A stretch of 64,000 bases of DNA from Dama dama (lineage: Eukaryota > Chordata > Mammalia > Artiodactyla > Cervidae), in assembly GCF_033118175.1 (NCBI RefSeq), contig NW_026870888.1, forward strand, positions 2,294,001 through 2,358,000. The letters are read 5' to 3'. Of this stretch, positions 61,451-64,000 are shown in pieces. The notes beneath the pieces are model-generated. The model was not told where the DNA came from and made no database searches. It was given only the letters and a program-made list of their open reading frames with translations. Within the stretch, counting starts at the first letter, position 1. The number at the start of each line of letters is the position of its first letter. The translations under genes were made by a program, and so were the position numbers.

Positions 61451-64000
61451 TTCACGCTCTTCATATTTTTCAGACCTTTTCATGCTCTTCATATGTTTCA
61501 CACCTTATCATGCTCTTCATATTTTTCACACCTTTTCATGCTGTTAATATTTTTCACACCTTTTTATGCTCCTCATATTTAACACACCTTTTCATGCTCT
61601 TCTTATTTTTCAGACCTTTTCATGCTCCTTATATTTTTCAGACCTTTTCATGCTCTTCGTATTGTTCACAACTTTTCCTGCTCCTCGTATTGTTCACACC
61701 ATTTCATGCTCCTCGTATTGTTCACACCGTTTCATGCTCCTCATAATTTTCACACCTTTTCATGCTCTTCATATTTTTCACAGCATTTCATGCTCTTCAT
61801 ATTTTTCACACTTTTTCAATCACTTCATATTTTTCAGATCTTTTCATGCTCTTAAAATTTTTCAGACCTTTTCATGCTCTTCATAGTTTTCAGACTGTTT
61901 CATGCTCCTCTGATATTTCAGACCTATTCATGCTCTTCGTATTTTTCAGAACTCTTCATGCTACTCGTATTTTTCAGAAATTTTCATGCTCTTCATACTG
62001 TTCACACATTTTCATGCTCTTCGTATATTTCAGACCTTTTCAAGTTCTTGATATTTTTCAGACCTTTTCATGCTCTTCGTATTTTTCAGACCATTTCATG
62101 CTCCTCATATTTTCCACACCTTTTCATGCTCTTTGTAATATTTCACACCTGTTCATGCTCTTCGTGTTTTTGACACCTTTTCATACTCCTCGTATTTTTC
62201 ACACCTTTTTATGCTCCTTCTATTTTTCAGACCTTTTCATGCTCCTCGTATTTTTCACACCGTTTAATGCTGTTCATATTTTTCACACCTTTTCATGCTC
62301 TTCGTATTTTTCACACCTTTTCATGCTCTTTTTATTTTTCACATCTTTTCATGGTCTTCGTAATTTTTTACAACTTTTCCTGCACTTCGTAATTTTTCAC
62401 ACCTTTTCATGCTCTTCGTATATTTCACACCTTTTCATGCTACTCGTATTTTTCAGACCTTTGCAAGCTCCTCGTATTTTTCAGACCTTTGCATGCTCCT
62501 CGTATTTTTCAGAACTTTTCACGCTCCTCGTGTTGTTCACAGCTTCTCATGCTTCTCACATTGTTCACACCTTTTCATACTCCTCATATTATTCACACCT
62601 TTTTATGCTCCTGGTATTTTTCAGACCTTTTCATGCTCCTCCTATTTTTCAGAAGTTTTCATTCTGCTCGTAAATCACAGCTTTTTATGCTCCTGGTATT
62701 TTTCACACCTTTTCATGCTCTTCATATTTACACACCGTTTCATGCTCTTCATATTTTTCACACCATTTCATGAACCTCATATTGTTCACAACTTTTCATG
62801 CTCTTCATAGTTTTCAAACCTTTGCATGCTCTTCATATGTTTCAGAATTTTTCATGCTCTTCGTATTGTTCACAGCTTTTCATGCTCCTGGGATTTTTCA
62901 CACCTTTTCATGCTCTTCATATTTTTCAGAACTTTTCAAGCTCTTCCTATTTTTCACAGCGTTTCATGCACTTTGTATTTTTCACACCGTTTAATGCTCT
63001 TCATATTTTTCACACCTTTTCATGCTCTTCGTATTTTTCACAGCTTTTCATGCTCTTTGTATTTTTCACATCTTTTCATGGTCTTCGTAATTTTTCACAA
63101 CTTTTCATGCACTTCATAATTTTTCACACCTTTTTATGCTCTTTGTATATTTCACACCTTTTCATGCTTTTTGTATTATTCACACCTTTTCATGCTCCTT
63201 GTATGTTTTAGACCTTTTCATGCTCCTCGTATTATTCACACCTTTTCATGCTCCTCGTATATTTTAGACCTTTTCATGCTACTTGTATTTTTCAGACCTT
63301 TGCAAGCTCCTCGTATTTTTCAGACCTTTGCATGCTCCTCGTATTTTTCAGACCTTTTCACGCTCCTTGTGTTTTTCACAACTTCCCATGCTCCTCATAT
63401 TGTTCACACCTTTTCATACTCCTCATATTATTCACAACTTTTTATGCTCCTGGAATTTTTCAGACCTTTTCATGCTCCTCGCATTTTTCACACCTTTTCA
63501 TGCTCCTCCTATTTTTCAGAACTTTTCATTCTCCTCGTAAATCACAGCTTTTCATGCTCCTGGTATTTTTCACACCTTTTCATGCTTTTCATACTTTACA
63601 CACCATTTCATGCTCTTCATATTTTTCACACCATTTCATGAACCTCATATTGTTCACAACTTTTCATGCCCTTCATAGTTTTCAGACCTTTACATGCTCT
63701 TCGTATTTTTCACAGCTTTTCATGCTCCTGGTATTTTTCACGCCTTTTAATGCTCTTCATATTTTTCAGGCCTTTTCATGCTCTTGATATTTTCCACACC
63801 TTTTCATGCTCTCCATGTTTTTCACACCGTTTCTTGCTCTTCGTGTTTTTCACACATTTCATGCTCCTATTTTTCACACTTTTCATGCTCTTCATATTTT
63901 TCACACCTTTTCATGCTCCTCGTATTTTTCACACTTTTTCATGCTCCTCATATTTTTCAAACCTTTTCATGCTCTTCGAATTTTTCATTCATTTTCATGC
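61450..64000. repeat. AT-rich 28-bp minisatellite array (about 91 copies, runs off the window)
   Basis: The unit is TTTTCATGCTCTTCATAT followed by TTTTCACACC. Frequent variants are CTCCTCGTAT for CTCTTCATAT, CAGACC or CACAGC for CACACC, and ATTGTT for ATTTTT. Register is kept across the region, with only rare one-base indels (for example near 62,140, 62,370 and 62,672). One strand is strongly pyrimidine-rich: 22 of 28 bases in the consensus, with a single G. The unit divides into TTCATGCTC, TTCATATTT and TTCACACCTT (9, 9 and 10 bases), suggesting an older nonamer. I do not recognise this satellite from any named family. It shows no clear similarity to the 31-bp subrepeats next to it. Confidence 0.9.
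62261..63710. repeat. Higher-order duplication inside the 28-bp array
   Basis: A variant-marked block at about 62,261-62,840 recurs at about 62,988-63,710. Paired landmarks: CGTTTAATGC at 62,261 and 62,988 (offset 727); CATGGTCTTCG at 62,350 and 63,077 (727); TGCAAGCTCC at 62,462 and 63,301 (839); TAAATCACAG at 62,671 and 63,538 (867); CATGAACCTC at 62,769 and 63,637 (868). The offset grows by 112 and then about 28. Four units and then one more were therefore gained in the second copy, or lost from the first, after duplication. Confidence 0.75.

Noticed and set aside
61762..62673. A 303-codon open frame rich in Phe, His, Ser and Leu
   Set aside because: It lies wholly within the 28-bp minisatellite. 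Because 28 is not a multiple of 3 and the unit has no plus-strand stop in any frame, all three frames stay open and give a 28-residue pseudo-repeat. It is not a plausible protein.
61450..64000. CRISPR array
   Set aside because: The 28-bp repeats are directly adjacent with no spacers, drift from copy to copy and have no cas genes near. This is a minisatellite in animal DNA.

Overview
The window is non-coding tandem-repeat DNA from an animal genome. I find no credible protein-coding gene, RNA gene, CRISPR array or transposable element in it. Positions 1 to about 61,449 are one uninterrupted head-to-tail array of a GC- and CpG-rich satellite. There are 76 complete monomers plus a partial one at each end, with a mean length of about 795.6 bp (60,465 bp divided by 76). 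Each monomer is itself built from about 26 degenerate subrepeats, most of them exactly 31 bp and many starting with CTCRAG. A monomer of about 0.8 kb made of 31-bp subrepeats is the hallmark of the pecoran ruminant centromeric satellite I family. From memory, cattle 1.715 is about 1.4 kb, sheep and goat satellite I about 0.82 kb, and deer satellite I about 0.8 to 1 kb. I therefore infer a ruminant pericentromere or centromere, with a deer most consistent by length. The species call is inference. Layout: about 1-7,050 holds subfamily A monomers. They are older-looking, with CAATTG, CGAAGTAAGG and TACCAAC markers, and include a nearly identical dimer duplication. About 7,280-42,690 holds subfamily B (CAATGG, CGAAGGAAGG, TACCCAC), a patchwork of local duplications: a tetramer pair at 20.3-26.7 kb and a dimer pair at 33.8-37.1 kb. 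About 42.7-61.4 kb mixes A and B in larger duplicated blocks: a tetramer pair at 41.0-46.7 kb, a heptamer-spaced pair at 46.5-57 kb, and a further tetramer duplication at 53.9-60.4 kb that overlaps the heptamer. The last, truncated monomer (60,878-61,449) is again A-like and visibly more diverged. At 61,447-61,450 the satellite changes abruptly, through a shared GCT, into a different array. This second array, to the end of the window, is an AT-rich, G-poor 28-bp minisatellite with about 91 copies, itself containing a higher-order duplication spaced 727-868 bp. Nothing here works together as genes. The organisation records amplification by unequal exchange and conversion. The long open frames on both strands are by-products of repeats with few stop codons. 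The most interesting points are the datable sequence of duplications, the chimeric monomers that place exchange points within a few hundred bases, the sharp boundary between two unrelated satellites, and the motifs (E-boxes, splice-like signals, short dyads) multiplied about 77-fold.
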